DNA from: Nocardioides sp.
GTDB lineage: Bacteria > Actinomycetota > Actinomycetes > Propionibacteriales > Nocardioidaceae
DNA length: 64,000 nt
Assembly (NCBI RefSeq): GCF_014360585.1
Contig: NZ_JACIXG010000014.1
Location: 1-64,000, forward strand
Reading direction: 5' to 3'
The notes under the pieces are model-generated. The model saw nothing but the letters and a program-made list of their open reading frames with translations. It was not told where the DNA came from and did no database searches. The translations under genes were made by a program, and so were the position numbers. Below, in pieces: positions 24,105 to 35,596 of this stretch. Each line of letters opens with the position of its first letter. Position 1 is the first letter of the stretch.

Positions 24105-26114
24105 TCAGGCGGTCGCTGCCGGGGCCAGCAGGTCGTTCTCACCTTCGACGATCTGTCGGGAGAGCGCTACGAGAGCCTCATCGAGCTTGGCGTCGTCGGC
24201 ACCCCAGTCGGACAGCTCGGTGGCGAGCCACTGCTTGAGTGCCGCGACCAGCTTGGCGAGCTCCTCATTGCCCGCCTCTGTCAGCGCGTACGCCGATGCG
24301 TCGCCGTAGAGGTATCCCTCCGCGGCGGCGGAGGCGAATGCGGGCGCCAGCACCTCGCCCGGCATCCCGAGGCGGTGGCCGATCGCGACCAGCGAGGTGT
24401 CGCCGCCGACCCACTCCCGGATCCCGACCTGGCGTACGCACCACGCGGTCGCCGCGCCGAGATCGACCGCCGACTCCCGCAGCATCGTGAAGGTCTCCGG
24501 CGGCTGACGGCGGACCAGCTGGGCGACGGCGACGTCGAGCCGCATCGCGCTGTCCGACGAGCTGGGCATCGCGAACCCGTCGCCCGCGTCGGTCGCGGCG
24601 GCCCGCGAGGTGCCGCGCAGCGGCACCTCCTTGAGGAAGAGTGCGAGCAGGAACGCCAGCCCGGCGACCGGCACCGCGGCGAGGAAGACCAGGTGCAGCG
24701 TCTCCGCATAGGCGTCGACGATGGGGGCGCTCTGAGCCTCGGCCAACGCATGGAGCGCCGCGGGTGTCGCGACGGCATCGGCAGACACCCCGGCCGAGGC
24801 GACCGCTGACGGCAGCCGGTCGGCGAGTGCGTTGGCGTAGACGGTGCCCATGATCGAGGCCCCGAACGAGCTGCCCATCGTCCGGAAGAAGGTGACGCCC
24901 GAGGTGGCTACGCCGAGATCCTCGTACGCCGCGGTGTTCTGCACGATGATCGTCAGGATCTGCATGCTCAGGCCGACACCCATGCCCATGACCAGCAGGT
25001 AGAGCGACATCATCAAGGTGCTGGTGTCGGCATCCATGGTCGAGAGCAGGTAGAGCCCCAACGCCATGATCAGCGTCCCAACGACCGGGAAGACCTTGTA
25101 GCGCCCGGTCCGGCCCACGATCGTCCCCGCCAGCGTCGAGGTCACCAGCAGGCCGATGACCATCGGGAGGGTGCGGATCCCCGACGACGTGGCGGAGACG
25201 CCGTGGACGTACTGCATATAGGTCGGGAGGTAGGTCATCGCGCCGAGCATCGCGAAGCCGACGATGAACGAGAGCGCGACGCTCACCGTGAACACCCGGT
25301 CCTGGAACAGCCGCAACGGCAGGATCGGAGACACCGCCCGCGACTCGACCCAGACGAAGATCGCGAAGGCGACGACCGAGCCGACGAACAGGCCGATGAT
25401 GGTCGCCGATCCCCAGGCGTACTCCGTCCCACCCCAGCTCACCGCCAGCGTCAGCGTCGAGGCGCCGAGGCCCACGAAGAGGATGCCGAGGTAGTCGATC
25501 GACGGACGCTTCCCGCGGGTGATCTGCGGCAGCGTGAGGCTGGCGATCGCGATCACGGCGATCCCCAGCGGGAGGTTGATATAGAACGCCCAGCGCCAGG
25601 AGAGATGGTCGGTGAAGAGTCCGCCGAGGAGCGGGCCGAGGACGGTGGTGGCGCCGAAGACGGCACCGAGCGCGCCCTGATACTTCCCGCGCTCCCGCAG
25701 CGGGATGATGTCGCCGATCAGCGCCGTCGCGGTCACGATCAGGCCGCCGGCGCCGATGCCCTGCACGGCTCGGGCGCCGATCAGCCAGGCCATGTCGGTC
25801 GCGAACCCGCACGCGGCCGAGGCGAGGATGAAGAGCCCGGCGGAGACCTGCAGCAGCAGCTTGCGGCCGAAGAGATCGCCGAACTTGCCGGCGAGCACGG
25901 TCGCGACCGTCTCCGCCAAGAGGTAGGACGACACCACCCACGACAGGTGGCCGGCACCTCCGACGTCCGCCACGATCGTCGGCAGCGCGGTCGACACGAT
26001 CGTCTGGTCGAGCGCCGCGAGCAGCATGCCGAGGAGCACGGTGCCGAAGATCAGGTTGATCCGGCGACGGCTCAGCTGAGGCTCGGTCTCCGACGCCGCC
26101 TTCGGTGCTGCCAT
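24105..26114 (-). CDS. DHA2-family multidrug exporter with C-terminal winged-helix-like domain
   Basis: This is a proton-driven major facilitator of the EmrB/QacA type. It has the DHA2 motifs [42 protein letters not shown] and [23 protein letters not shown], and about 14 membrane helices over residues 20-500. The last 150 residues are soluble and resemble a MarR-like winged helix ([38 protein letters not shown]), so the transporter may carry its own regulatory or oligomerisation domain. ATG 26114 is chosen because GGGGGA precedes it at good spacing. Its substrate is unknown. Confidence 0.9.
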   Translation of the reverse strand: MAAPKAASETEPQLSRRRINLIFGTVLLGMLLAALDQTIVSTALPTIVADVGGAGHLSWVVSSYLLAETVATVLAGKFGDLFGRKLLLQVSAGLFILASAACGFATDMAWLIGARAVQGIGAGGLIVTATALIGDIIPLRERGKYQGALGAVFGATTVLGPLLGGLFTDHLSWRWAFYINLPLGIAVIAIASLTLPQITRGKRPSIDYLGILFVGLGASTLTLAVSWGGTEYAWGSATIIGLFVGSVVAFAIFVWVESRAVSPILPLRLFQDRVFTVSVALSFIVGFAMLGAMTYLPTYMQYVHGVSATSSGIRTLPMVIGLLVTSTLAGTIVGRTGRYKVFPVVGTLIMALGLYLLSTMDADTSTLMMSLYLLVMGMGVGLSMQILTIIVQNTAAYEDLGVATSGVTFFRTMGSSFGASIMGTVYANALADRLPSAVASAGVSADAVATPAALHALAEAQSAPIVDAYAETLHLVFLAAVPVAGLAFLLALFLKEVPLRGTSRAAATDAGDGFAMPSSSDSAMRLDVAVAQLVRRQPPETFTMLRESAVDLGAATAWCVRQVGIREWVGGDTSLVAIGHRLGMPGEVLAPAFASAAAEGYLYGDASAYALTEAGNEELAKLVAALKQWLATELSDWGADDAKLDEALVALSRQIVEGENDLLAPAATA

Positions 26115-26187
26115 TGCGTCCCCCACGTCTCGACTGGAACCAAACTAAGCCAAACCCCAGCTTCGAGCGAGAGATCCTTGCGGAATG

Positions 26188-27345
26188 TCAGGCGGCCTCC
26201 TGGTGATGATCGACCAGGTCGCGGATGAGGCTCGCGGCCGGCTCGTGGACGAACTCGGCGAAGCCACCGAGCGCAGCAAGACCCTCCAGCGGCGCACCCC
26301 CACGGAGCGCGTTGACCGTCGCCGGACGCACCAGCCATGCGGCCAGACATGCCGGATAGTCGGTCGGATGTTCGAACAGCTCATCGAGATCGTCGAGCTC
26401 CTCGTCAGGGTGCCGGAACGCGTGCAGGCCCGCATCCATGGCGAGGTCGACCAGCCCGTACGGAATGTCGGTGAGCAACCCGTAGTCGCGCAGCCCGCGA
26501 TGGGTCCAGATCTCCCCCGGCTCGCGATCGGGCCGCCCGCTCACGTCCCGCAGAGCGTCGATCCACCGCTCCGGCTCGTCCGCGACGGCGTACGCCACCT
26601 CCTCGGGCACACGCAGCGGCGCCGCCTCGAACATCAGACCCTCATCGATCGGCACGATCCGGCCGATCACGCACGTGCCGTCGTCGACGAGCAACCCGGC
26701 ACCGATGTTGATCGTGGTCAGCCGCTCTCCGGTTGCTGGATCCTCCCAGTGCAGATGTCGCGGCTCCCTCCCCAGTAGACGTAAGCCGCGCATCTGTGCC
26801 CGCGCCCACTCCCAGATCCGGTCGGCGCCGGCGATGAGATCGCCCGAGGCGTCGTGCCGCAGGAACGCCTCCAGCCCGCCGAGGTCGTAGAGGAAGGTCT
26901 GTCGGTAGACCCAGTCGCGGTCCAGGATCTGGATCCGGTCGTCCTCCCGGTCTCGGTCGGGATGGGGCCCACCGCGGACGTCCAGCGCGAGGTTGATCGC
27001 CTTCCCCATCCGCCACTTGTTGCGCGGATGGGTCCCCTGCAGCGCCTGCGCGAGGATCCATCGCGAGTGGGCCCATCTGGGGATGAGCGCGGCCAGCAGC
27101 GACAGCTGCTCCAGCCGCTCGACACGCGACGGATGCCAGAACTGCTCCTTGTCGAGCTGGGCGCTGGTCCGTCGGATGATCTCCAGGGCGCCCTTCACGT
27201 CCCCGCGTGCCTCGGCTTCGTTGACCGCGAACATCGCCGGCCAGTAGGGACTGTCGACGACCTTCTCGGCGAACGGCCGCCGCCGCGGGTCTCCGAACCG
27301 GTTGCTCGAGGCGGGTCGCTTCTGGTGCTTCTTGCGTTTGGGCAT
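26188..27345 (-). CDS. Conserved hypothetical protein
   Basis: From ATG 27345 the 385-residue protein starts with a strongly basic tail (MPKRKKHQKRPASSNRF). A helical TPR-like stretch follows (AMFAVNEAEARGDVKGALEI, RLEQLSLLAALIPRWAHSRW). The middle is rich in Trp, Arg and Asp (DRDWVYRQTFLYDLGGLEAFL), and the C-terminal half has beta segments (GAGLLVDDGTCVIGRIVPIDEG). No known domain or catalytic motif is recognised. It stands alone, 70 bases from the exporter start on one side and about 100 bases from the CsoR-like gene on the other. Confidence 0.68.
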   Translation of the reverse strand: MPKRKKHQKRPASSNRFGDPRRRPFAEKVVDSPYWPAMFAVNEAEARGDVKGALEIIRRTSAQLDKEQFWHPSRVERLEQLSLLAALIPRWAHSRWILAQALQGTHPRNKWRMGKAINLALDVRGGPHPDRDREDDRIQILDRDWVYRQTFLYDLGGLEAFLRHDASGDLIAGADRIWEWARAQMRGLRLLGREPRHLHWEDPATGERLTTINIGAGLLVDDGTCVIGRIVPIDEGLMFEAAPLRVPEEVAYAVADEPERWIDALRDVSGRPDREPGEIWTHRGLRDYGLLTDIPYGLVDLAMDAGLHAFRHPDEELDDLDELFEHPTDYPACLAAWLVRPATVNALRGGAPLEGLAALGGFAEFVHEPAASLIRDLVDHHQEAA

Positions 27346-27448
27346 GACACCACCAGACCCCGGATTCGTACGCACCGCCAGCGCCTATCACCGACCTGTG
27401 GACAACTCCGGCCCGAAGCCTGCCTGTGGACAGTGATCGGCCCGCCGA

Positions 27449-27709
27449 TCAGGCAAGAGCGAGGAAGAGCTTCTCCATCTTCTTGGTGTCGACGCTGTCA
27501 CGACCGCCCTCGGCGAGGCACTTCTCCAGCCCGGTGGCGACCAGCGCGTAGCCGCCTCGACTGACTGCCTTGTTCACCGCCGCGAGCTGGGTCAGCGCGT
27601 CTTCACACTCGGAGCCCTCCTCGAGCATCCGGATCACGGACGCCAGGTGGCCATTGGCCCGCTTGAGTCGGGTGATGATGGCCTTGATCTCGTCAGGCTC
27701 GAGCTGCAT
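27449..27709 (-). CDS. CsoR/CstR-family (DUF156) repressor lacking the copper-binding histidine
   Basis: The 86-residue helical protein has the DUF156 pattern IITRLKRANGHLASVIRMLEEG and ends with the usual C-terminal helix. CsoR copper sensors need Cys-His-Cys; here the cysteines are at 35 and 64, but the histidine position is Gly60. This two-cysteine set matches CstR-type sensors that react with persulfides, rather than copper sensors. The gene overlaps the DUF302 gene by 17 bases, with AAGGA before ATG 27709. The divergent MMPL gene lies across two palindromic C-tract/G-tract sites that fit the family's operators. Confidence 0.88.
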   Translation of the reverse strand: MQLEPDEIKAIITRLKRANGHLASVIRMLEEGSECEDALTQLAAVNKAVSRGGYALVATGLEKCLAEGGRDSVDTKKMEKLFLALA

Positions 27710-28115
27710 CGTCGTCCTTCTTCTCTCCAGTGAGGGCTTCCAGCATGCCGGTGAGGCGCTGACGCGCGTCCGCCGCGACCTCGGCGACGCCCGCATCCGA
27801 GCTGAACGAGGTCATCGCAGCCGGGTCGAAGATCTCCACCCGGGTCTCCTCACCCTCGGCAGCGACCACGACGTTGCACGGCAGCATCGTCGCGATCCGC
27901 GGGTCGGCCTCGAGCGCTCGATGCGCGAGCTGAGGCATGCAGGCTCCGAGGATCACCTGCTGCGGGATGTCCACGCCGAGCTTGGCGTGCAGCGTGGCGG
28001 CCAGGTCGATCTCGGTGAGGACGCCGAACCCGGCGTCGCCGAGGAGGTCTCGTACGCGCGCCAAGGTCTCCGCGTACGGCGCAGGGACGGTGGCGCTCAG
28101 AGTGAAGTCGTTCAT
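27693..28115 (-). CDS. DUF302 domain protein
   Basis: DUF302 proteins are small, often found with CsoR/CstR repressors and sulfur or metal stress genes; their activity is not established. The 140-residue protein shows the family pattern: FTLSATVPAPYAETLARVRDLLGDAGFGVLTEIDL, AKLGVDIPQQVILGACMPQLA, then IATMLPCNVVVAAEGEETRVEIFDP. The conserved cysteines in GACMP and LPCNV could bind metal or react with sulfide. ATG 28115 has GGAG upstream. It is transcribed with the repressor gene from the shared operator region. Confidence 0.9.
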   Translation of the reverse strand: MNDFTLSATVPAPYAETLARVRDLLGDAGFGVLTEIDLAATLHAKLGVDIPQQVILGACMPQLAHRALEADPRIATMLPCNVVVAAEGEETRVEIFDPAAMTSFSSDAGVAEVAADARQRLTGMLEALTGEKKDDDAARA

Positions 28116-28145
28116 CGGTTCTCCGTTCGTTTTCAGCGATTCTAC

Positions 28146-28161
28146 AACCCCCCTGGGGGTT
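28146..28161. promoter_or_regulatory. CsoR-family operator 1
   Basis: AACCCCCCTGGGGGTT is a near-perfect palindrome of a C-tract and a G-tract, the form recognised by DUF156 repressors. It lies 31 bases upstream of the DUF302 start, in the divergent region shared with the MMPL gene. A possible -10 element (TATGCT) for the plus strand begins at its right end. Confidence 0.75.
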
Positions 28162-28179
28162 ATGCTACCGTCCTCCAGC

Positions 28180-28196
28180 ATCCCCCTGGGGGGTTA
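28180..28196. promoter_or_regulatory. CsoR-family operator 2
   Basis: ATCCCCCTGGGGGGTTA is almost the reverse complement of operator 1 and lies 34 bases from it, centre to centre. It ends 20 bases before the MMPL start codon, so a bound repressor would block that gene directly. Confidence 0.75.
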
Positions 28197-28216
28197 GATC
28201 TAGAAAGGAACCACGA

Positions 28217-30376
28217 ATGCCGCAGACGAAGTACGCCGCCGGCCCGCCGGCGACCGCGCCGCTCACGCGTCCTGGCCCACTGGGTCGACTGGGAGTGTGG
28301 GTGACCGATCACCGACGCCTGGTCACCATCGGCTGGGTGCTGGTGGTGATCGGGCTGGGCGTCTTCGCGCCGGCGGTGGAGAAGAACCTCTCTGGCGCCG
28401 GCTGGCAGGCCGACGGGTCGGAGTCGGTGGCGGTTCGCGAGCTCGCGCAGGAACACTTCGGTGGCAACGCCAGCCATGCGATCCAGGTGGTCGTCCACAG
28501 CACCGACGGGTCGCTCCAGGACGGTGAGGGCCGGGAGGTGCTGGCAGAGGTGACCCAGATCCTTCAGGACGAGCCGCGGCTGGATGAGGTGATCGCTCCG
28601 ATGCCCGGGGCGAGCCTGTCCCAGGACGGCGCCACGGCGGTGGTGCTGGCCGGCGCCGGCGTGGACACCAACGAGATGGTGCGCGTTGCCACCGATCTCA
28701 AGGAAGAGCTCCAAGGTCTCTCCACCGACACCGTGCAGGTCAACCCCACGGGCTCCTCGCTGCTGTGGTCGGACTTCAACGAGGCCAACCTGGAGGCGAT
28801 GCTGACCTCGGAGATGATGTCGTGGCCCGTCACGCTCGCGATCCTCGTACTCGCCTTCGGTGCCTTGGTCGCCGCCGGACTTCCGCTCGTCCTGACCCTC
28901 GCCGGGCTGGTCGCCTCCGCGGGCTCGCTGGTGCTGATCAACGAGCTGGTTCCGGTCTCGATCTGGGCGATGAACTTCGCGATGATGTTCTCGCTGGCCC
29001 TGGGCATCGACTACGCGCTCTTCCTCGTGGCCCGATACCGCGCCGCCCGGATGGGACACCACAGCTCCGCGCGTGCGGCGATCGCCGAGACCATGGACAC
29101 CGCCGGCAAGGCGGTTCTGCTCTCCGGCGCGACGGTGCTGGTCTCGCTGTCAGCGGTGATGCTGGTTCCCTCACCCTCGTTCCGCTCAATGGCCGGCGGC
29201 ATCATGCTCTCGGTCGTCTTCGTGCTCGCCGCGACCCTGACCTTGCTCCCGCTGGTTCTGGTTGCCCTCGATCAGAAGATCAACAAGTTCTCACTGCCCT
29301 GGGTCAAGGTCGGGGAGCACCGCTCCCCCGTCTTCGCCTCCTGGGGCGAGCGACTGTGGCGACGCCCCGTGGTCTGGGGCCTGGGCTCGCTCATCGTGCT
29401 GGTCGTGCTCGCCGCACCCGTTCTCGGCCTGAAGACCGCGATGCCGTCGATCAAGGTTCTACCCGAGGATGCCAGCGCTCGCGTCGGCTACGACCAGGTC
29501 CAGGACGCCTTCGGCGAAGGTGCACCGGGCATGCTCCAGATCGTCGTCGACAAGCGTGACGCCGAGGATGCATCGCAGATCCTGACCGACGACGATGGCA
29601 TCGAGGCCGTCATGCCGACGGCGCCGGCTGCGGACGGCACCGACTACCGCCTGATCCAGGCGGTGCCGACGGTCGACCCCTCCGACCCCAGCCTCTCCGA
29701 CACCGTCGACCGGCTCCGCTCCGGTCTGCCGGACTCTGCCCTGGTCGGTGGCGCGGCGGTCGAGAACCTCGACCTGAAGACCCAGCTCGACACCACCACT
29801 CCGCTGGTGATCGGCGTCGTCCTGGTGCTCGGCTTCCTGCTGCTGCTCGTGGCTCTTCAGGCCCCACTGATCTCGCTGCTCGGCACCCTGGTCAGTCTGT
29901 TGTCGACCGCCGCGGCGTTCGGGGTCGCTCGCCTGATCTTCCAGGACGGACACGGCTCCGGGTTCCTCGGATTCGAGCCGCAAGGCTTCCTGGACGCCTG
30001 GGCGCCGGTCTTCTTCTTCGCGATGATCTTCGCGATCGCGATGGACTACACCGTCTTCCTCCTCGCCTCCGCGAAGGAGCACTGGGAGAAGTCCGGTGAC
30101 CCACACGAGGCGATGGTCGGCGCGGTCGCCCACTCCGGGCGGGTCATCTTCGCCGCTGGCGGCGTCATGGTGGCGGTGTTCTTCACCTTCGCCCTGTCAG
30201 GCCCGCTGCCACCCAAGGAGATGGGCGTGATCCTCGGCGTCGCCGTGCTGCTCGACGCCTTCCTGGTCCGTCTCATCCTGCTTCCGGTGATGCTCCGCGT
30301 CGCCGGCCGCGCCGCCTGGGCCACCCCGGCCTGGTTGCGCCGCGTACTGCCCAACATCACCTTCTCCCACAACTGA
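28217..30376 (+). CDS. MMPL/RND-family membrane transporter
   Basis: The 719-residue protein has the MMPL plan: one N-terminal helix (VTIGWVLVVIGLGVFAPAV), an extracytoplasmic loop, five helices (from SWPVTLAILVLAFGALVAAG to AATLTLLPLVLVAL), then the same again. The family proton-relay segments are visible (FSLALGIDYALFLVARYR and IFAIAMDYTVFLLASAKEHW). Such proteins export lipids, siderophores or small toxic molecules. ATG 28217 has AAAGGA upstream. Divergent placement from a CstR-like repressor and DUF302 suggests a role in reactive sulfur or metal stress; the substrate is unknown. Confidence 0.93.
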   Translation: MPQTKYAAGPPATAPLTRPGPLGRLGVWVTDHRRLVTIGWVLVVIGLGVFAPAVEKNLSGAGWQADGSESVAVRELAQEHFGGNASHAIQVVVHSTDGSLQDGEGREVLAEVTQILQDEPRLDEVIAPMPGASLSQDGATAVVLAGAGVDTNEMVRVATDLKEELQGLSTDTVQVNPTGSSLLWSDFNEANLEAMLTSEMMSWPVTLAILVLAFGALVAAGLPLVLTLAGLVASAGSLVLINELVPVSIWAMNFAMMFSLALGIDYALFLVARYRAARMGHHSSARAAIAETMDTAGKAVLLSGATVLVSLSAVMLVPSPSFRSMAGGIMLSVVFVLAATLTLLPLVLVALDQKINKFSLPWVKVGEHRSPVFASWGERLWRRPVVWGLGSLIVLVVLAAPVLGLKTAMPSIKVLPEDASARVGYDQVQDAFGEGAPGMLQIVVDKRDAEDASQILTDDDGIEAVMPTAPAADGTDYRLIQAVPTVDPSDPSLSDTVDRLRSGLPDSALVGGAAVENLDLKTQLDTTTPLVIGVVLVLGFLLLLVALQAPLISLLGTLVSLLSTAAAFGVARLIFQDGHGSGFLGFEPQGFLDAWAPVFFFAMIFAIAMDYTVFLLASAKEHWEKSGDPHEAMVGAVAHSGRVIFAAGGVMVAVFFTFALSGPLPPKEMGVILGVAVLLDAFLVRLILLPVMLRVAGRAAWATPAWLRRVLPNITFSHN

Positions 30377-30387
30377 AAGGGATCATC

Positions 30388-30522
30388 ATGACCACCACGA
30401 CCGAACCCGGCTCACCCCACGGCAAGAGCGTCCTGCGCGACCTGGGGCCGCTCCACAAGGAGCTGATCGCCTTCGCCATCGGCGTCGACGACGCCCTCGA
30501 CGCCGGCGAACCTCCCGCCTGA
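30388..30522 (+). CDS. 44-residue hypothetical protein downstream of the MMPL gene
   Basis: It starts 11 bases after the MMPL stop with AAAGGG before ATG 30388. The sequence is MTTTTEPGSPHGKSVLRDLG, then a helix PLHKELIAFAIGVDDALD and a short tail. It has no membrane segment or metal motif. The good ribosome binding site and coding-like third positions support it as a real small gene co-transcribed with the transporter. Function is unknown. Confidence 0.6.
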   Translation: MTTTTEPGSPHGKSVLRDLGPLHKELIAFAIGVDDALDAGEPPA

Positions 30523-30555
30523 CCACCGACAGATCTACAGAGCAGGAACCGAACA

Positions 30556-30726
30556 ATGTGTCGCTCCGTCCGCTGCAAGAAGTGCAAGAAGACCACCTGG
30601 GCCGGCTGCGGCCGGCACGTCGCCACCGTCAAGGCCTCCGTACCCGCCGGGCAGTGGTGCCCCGGCCATTCCGCCGATCCCAAGGACCCCAACGGCACCT
30701 GGCTGAGCCGGATCCTCGGCCACTGA
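30556..30726 (+). CDS. 56-residue cysteine-rich zinc-ribbon-like protein
   Basis: The protein begins MCRSVRCKKCKKTTWAGCGR and continues HVATVKASVPAGQWCPGHS. The Cys-x(4)-Cys-x(2)-Cys opening, TWAGCG and CPGH resemble a small actinobacterial zinc-ribbon family of unknown role. AGGA lies nine bases upstream of the ATG. It follows the 44-residue gene by 33 bases on the same strand and may belong to the MMPL transcript. Zinc or iron binding is plausible from the cysteines but not shown. Confidence 0.75.
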   Translation: MCRSVRCKKCKKTTWAGCGRHVATVKASVPAGQWCPGHSADPKDPNGTWLSRILGH

Positions 30727-30889
30727 CGAACCCGAAGGGGCCGCTCCGGGACCTGCGGTCCAGGCATCTGCCGGCGAGACTCGTCAAGGAGTCACTGCGG
30801 CCGGCCCCTTCTCAGGGTTGGACCTTGGCCCCGAACAGGAGGGCACCTAGACCCTGCCAACAGCGCCGCGCCTCAGCGAGCGTGATGCT

Positions 30890-31563
30890 ATGGATCCAAT
30901 TGCGATAGTGATCGTCGCCGCGGGCTGGGTGCTGCTCGGACTCGTCGTGGGGCTGTGGATGGTGCGTCACGGACACGATCCTCGATGGGTGGCCATCGCG
31001 GTGGCTCTCGGCCCGATCTTCGTCCCGATCGCACTGGAACGGGTCGAGCGGCTTCCCCGACTGGCCGCCTCGAGCCTCGGCGGGCTCTCGGAGCGACACG
31101 ACGATTCCGCGAGCCGGCCGAGAGTGCTGATCGGGCTGGACGGCTCCCCGGAGTCGAAACAGGCCCTGACCCGGACGATCGACCTTCTCGGCTCTCGGTG
31201 CGAACTACTCATGTTGGCGGAGGTCGTGTGGTTCGAAGCGGGCGAAGACGACACCCGGCCGGAGTTCGCGGCGGCGACCGCGCGGTTGGCCGCTGCCGCC
31301 GCTGCCGCCGGAGAAGCCTGCGCTGAGGTGAGGTTCGAGGTGCTGGCCGGACCGCCCGGTGAGGCCTTGCGACGGTTCGCCGAGGAACAGAACATGGACC
31401 TGGTCGTGGTCGGGCGTCGCGGTCGCGGACTGTCTCCTCACCTGCTCGGCAGTGTCTCCTCGGACTTGGTGCGCCATGCGCACCTGCCGGTGCTCGTGGT
31501 CGAACCCGTGTCGTCGACCTCCGTCTCAAGGACCCTCACCGAGACATCCGCGCGGACTCGAGG

Positions 31564-31567
<4 letters not shown>
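30890..31567 (+). CDS. Universal stress protein with N-terminal membrane segment
   Basis: Residues 1-55 hold a hydrophobic helix (IAIVIVAAGWVLLGLVVGLW) and a second weaker one (WVAIAVALGPIFVPIAL). From about residue 80 is a UspA fold, with RVLIGLDGSPESKQAL and the ATP-binding C-terminal pattern VVVGRRGRGLSPHLLGSVSSDLVRHAHLPVLVV (G-2x-G-9x-G-S). Membrane-tethered UspA domains are uncommon. The stop overlaps the start of the P-type ATPase gene (ATGA), so it may regulate that pump. Co-location of Usp and cation pump genes is typical of hypoxia or stress regulons in actinobacteria. Confidence 0.9.
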
Positions 31568-34392
<2,825 letters not shown>

Positions 34393-34458
34393 GTCCGAGC
34401 GTGACCAGGCACAACTGTCGGTGCTCCCTCCTATCGTCTAGAGAGAGATATCAACGGC

Positions 34459-34505
34459 GACGTGGGATCCCGGAGGTCACCCAGCGACTCCAGAACTCCC
34501 ACGTC
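34459..34505. repeat. 47-bp palindromic element, copy A
   Basis: This is one of four 47-bp relatives at 34459, 35521, 36412 and 36866. The left arm GACGTGGGATCCCGG pairs imperfectly with CAGAACTCCCACGTC. The centre keeps the inner GGTCACCCAGCGAC hairpin. It lies between the P-type ATPase and DUF559 genes. Confidence 0.85.
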
Positions 34506-34523
34506 GGGAAGCAGACCAGATCC

Positions 34524-35522
34524 ATGCACGCCGACATCGATGCCGAGCGCGCCGCTCACGATCTCGCGGCGCGGCGCATGTGGGCTGCTCGTGAGCTCGA
34601 GCTGCAGGACGGCGTGGCCAGCCGCGCCCAGCTCATCCTGGGCGGCTACACGCCCAACGACATCCGCCGCGCGATCCGACGCCGCGAGATGCAGGCAGCG
34701 CACCGCGGCGTCTACGTCACCCACACCGGCCCGCTCACCTGGCGCCAACGAGCCTGGGCCGCCGTGCTCTACGCGGAGCCGGCGGCGTTGTGCGGCCCGT
34801 CCGTCCTGGAGCCGAAACGCACCGATGACGCCGATGATCCCATCCACGTAGCCATCGAGCACGCCCGTCGCCTTGACCCGCCACCTGGCATCGTCGTCCA
34901 CCGTACGGTCGGCCTCTCCCGCCAGATCTTCGCCGCCGAGCGCCCACCCCGGCTCAAGCTCGAGGACAACGCACTCCTCCAGGCGCGAGCGGCAACCTCC
35001 GAGATGGATGTGATCGGGCTCCTCACAGACGTCATCGGCCGCCGCGGAGTGACCACCAATGCCGTACGCGCCGCCCTGAAGCGCCACCCGAGACTCCCCC
35101 GCCGCAGCTTCATCGGCGATCTGCTGGCCGACGTCGACGCCGGCACGTGCTCGGTCCTCGAGCACGCCTACCTCACCCGTGTCGAACGCGCCCACGGTCT
35201 GCCGACGGGCACCCGCCAGAGCGAGCGCATGACGCCGAACGGCCGAGAGTTCCGGGACGTCGAGTACGAGGCGTACGGCCTCGTCGTCGAGCTCGACGGT
35301 CGCCTCAACCACGAGTCCTGGAGAGCCCAGGGCCGCGACGCCGACCGCGACCTCGACGACCTGGCGCTGGGCGGCAGGCTGACCGCCCGGGTCCGCTGGC
35401 CCCAGGTGTTCGACACTCAGTGCCGCACCGCCGCCAGAGTCTCCCAGCTGCTGCACCAACGCGGCTGGAAGAAGGCTCCGAAAAGCTGCGGAGACGAGTG
35501 CAGCTTGGGGAGCTGGATGTGA
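34524..35522 (+). CDS. AbiEi-antitoxin-like N-terminal domain plus DUF559 (PD-(D/E)XK, Vsr-like fold)
   Basis: The 332-residue protein begins with a winged-helix region (LQDGVASRAQLILGGYTPNDIRRAI, AHRGVYVTH) like the type IV AbiEi antitoxin N-terminal domain. A middle helical part follows (DVIGLLTDVIGRRGVTT). The C-terminus is DUF559-like, with YEAYGLVVELDGRLNH and RVRWPQVFDT, resembling the Vsr-like endonuclease core. This architecture is frequent and multicopy in Nocardioidaceae and its role is not established. ATG 34524 has no strong ribosome binding site. The stop codon is completed by the first bases of repeat copy B. Confidence 0.82.
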   Translation: MHADIDAERAAHDLAARRMWAARELELQDGVASRAQLILGGYTPNDIRRAIRRREMQAAHRGVYVTHTGPLTWRQRAWAAVLYAEPAALCGPSVLEPKRTDDADDPIHVAIEHARRLDPPPGIVVHRTVGLSRQIFAAERPPRLKLEDNALLQARAATSEMDVIGLLTDVIGRRGVTTNAVRAALKRHPRLPRRSFIGDLLADVDAGTCSVLEHAYLTRVERAHGLPTGTRQSERMTPNGREFRDVEYEAYGLVVELDGRLNHESWRAQGRDADRDLDDLALGGRLTARVRWPQVFDTQCRTAARVSQLLHQRGWKKAPKSCGDECSLGSWM

Positions 35523-35567
35523 CCTGGGAGTCCTGAGGTCACCCAGTGACACCAGGACTCCCGCGTT
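35521..35567. repeat. 47-bp palindromic element, copy B
   Basis: The arms GACCTGGGAGTCCTG and CAGGACTCCCGCGTT surround the conserved centre AGGTCACCCAGTGACAC. The first two bases provide the last two bases of the DUF559 gene stop codon (TGA). It lies between the DUF559 and PIG-L genes. Confidence 0.88.
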
Positions 35568-35596
35568 GCCGCCTGGGCTTCGTATCGTCGTGCGCT

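Noticed and set aside
22250..24238. A 662-codon plus-strand frame opposite the ESX-like operon
   Set aside because: It covers several overlapping minus-strand genes with good starts and shows only low-complexity Arg/Ala text.
30748..30761. DosR-like dyad GGGACCTGCGGTCC before the usp/P-type ATPase genes
   Set aside because: The half-site spacing is five rather than four bases and the flanks do not match, although the gene types would suit a hypoxia regulon.
30733..30818. Inverted pair GAAGGGGCC ... GGCCCCTTC after the Cys-rich small gene
   Set aside because: The loop would be about 70 bases with no T-run, so a terminator or structured RNA is not supported.
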